A stretch of 20,384 nt of DNA from Fomitopsis serialis. Lineage: Eukaryota; Basidiomycota; Agaricomycetes; Polyporales; Fomitopsidaceae. Position numbers and translations under genes: made by a program. Positions 19,547-20,384 of the stretch are shown here, piece by piece (the stretch's first letter is position 1; each line of letters begins with the position of its first letter). The stretch is from assembly GCF_022376445.1 (NCBI RefSeq), contig NW_025955571.1, forward strand, positions 1 to 20,384, given 5' to 3'. The notes beneath the pieces were generated by a model, which was not told the origin of the DNA, searched no databases, and saw nothing but the letters and a program-made list of their open reading frames with translations.

Positions 19547-20384
19547 TCACCCCGCCGTCAGCTTGTCTAGCGAGCGGAGCCTGCCCGAACGACTCCCTGT
19601 GCGATACCCAGAATCCTTCCTGATTCTTCAAGATGTCTGCGAGCACTACACCGCCGAGGAACGCCATGCGTTTTCTGCGCAGTGAGTCTTAGATTTCTAT
19701 GAGGGATTATCAGGACGTTCGACGTTCGGCATAGCCATCATACGCGGGACGTGTGGAGCATACCTTGAGCCGTCGCGCGACGGGTCACCGCCGAGCACTT
19801 GTATGAGGTAGAGTTGGTCCATGTCCTTCTCCAGCCAGCTTCACAGGCCATGGTACACGTAGGACACGATACGGCATCCTGGATGGCCTGGAAGAGCATC
19901 ATTGATACGCCCGGTTGCTCAACGTCTACGAGGTGTGGCCGGAACATGCACTAGATCGCTGCGAATCGCTCTTGATCAGTCAGCCGTTCAGCAGCTGGAC
20001 GCACTGTGAGCAGACGCACAAACTCTCGTATCGACGTGCACTTACTGCGTCCACGAGGACTGTTGCCTCCGATAGTCTTATGTCGAGGTACATATCGTAG
20101 CTGACGGTGAGTCCAATGGCTTCCGACTGGTTTTCTTCAGATTTCACGCACCTGACATAGCACAGCTTCTCCTGGATCTCTCGGACAGTCTTAAAGTCAC
20201 CCGCTTGTTCGACCGTGTACCTCGCATGAGCCGAACCTTGATCAGATACCGCGTTACGTCCCGGCCAGCCATATTCAGCCAACGTGTGAGATGCAGTAGA
20301 GCGAAGCCATCGTGAAATCGTCACCGGTGTCGACGACCACACCAGTAGTGAGACCTGCGTTCAAGCATCAGTGGCTGCACGGCG
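19547..20384 (-). pseudogene. Decayed copy of ARP2 (actin-related protein 2), C-terminal half, cut by the window edge
   Basis: Arp2 is an actin-fold subunit of the Arp2/3 complex that nucleates branched actin. On the minus strand, pieces match its C-terminal half in order: [12 protein letters not shown] (from 20355), [27 protein letters not shown], then after a plausible intron SYDMYLDIRLSEATVLVD, MFRPHLVDVEQPGVSMMLFQ (about 19950-19890), LEKDMDQLYLIQVLGGDPSR, and after another intron RMAFLGGVVLADI and finally SLDKLTAG with a stop at 19547-19549. Breaks: TGA at 20275-20277 with a frame change, a one-base shift near 20220, a stop in the loop segment before MFRPHL, TGA at 19841-19843, and a frame change before SLDKLTAG. 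About 20 residues with the actin-fold LSGGSS phosphate loop are missing between MLFQAIQDA and the LEKD segment. Old splice sites (such as 20040s GTAAGT) are still visible, so it arose from genomic DNA, not from a spliced transcript. Confidence 0.85.

Overview
This window looks like nuclear DNA of a filamentous basidiomycete, probably an Agaricomycete. Genes are dense, lie on both strands and are split by many short introns (mostly 50-80 nt, GT..AG, with CTNAC/CTGAC-like branch sites). The recognisable proteins are fungal or eukaryotic: a Con-6 conidiation protein, a secreted S10 serine carboxypeptidase-like protein, an ARMT1/DUF89 phosphatase, the U3 processome protein Utp13, a fork-head transcription factor, a mitochondrial NIPSNAP protein and an Arp2 relic. 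All gene models were spliced by hand from reading frame, splice sites and remembered family motifs; no database search was possible.

Layout: 117-480 (+) is a complete three-exon con-6 gene behind a TATA box. 922-1198 (-) is a small hydrophilic-protein locus whose frame is broken by one base in a C run. 1833-4119 (+) is a 13-exon secreted S10 family gene with an intact Ser-Asp-His triad but a replaced C-terminal-carboxylate recognition network. 4120-7834 is gene-poor: a possible spliced coding segment at 5094-5738 (-), a short ORF at 7110-7280 (-) and the promoter of the next gene. 7835-10059 (+) is an eight-exon ARMT1-like gene with one GC-AG intron. It converges on a six-exon UTP13 gene at 10496-13630 (-), which has a telomere-like TTAGGG run in its last intron. 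14572-16569 (-) is a fork-head factor with an octapeptide repeat and a C-terminal coiled coil. 17265-18560 (-) is a nine-exon NIPSNAP gene, convincing along its whole length except for a one-base phase conflict at intron 4.

From about 18640 to the right edge the DNA changes character. It holds short direct repeats, a roughly 22-bp minisatellite (19131-19324) and a decayed ARP2 copy (19547-20384) with stops, frameshifts and an internal deletion.

The genes do not form a pathway or biosynthetic cluster. They are mostly housekeeping genes (rRNA processing, mitochondrial function, metabolite or protein damage control) beside developmental or secreted functions. I found no convincing new multi-gene system. 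The best leads are the altered S10 active-site surroundings, the single-base anomalies in two otherwise good genes, the telobox-like run in UTP13, and the repeat/pseudogene zone on the right.
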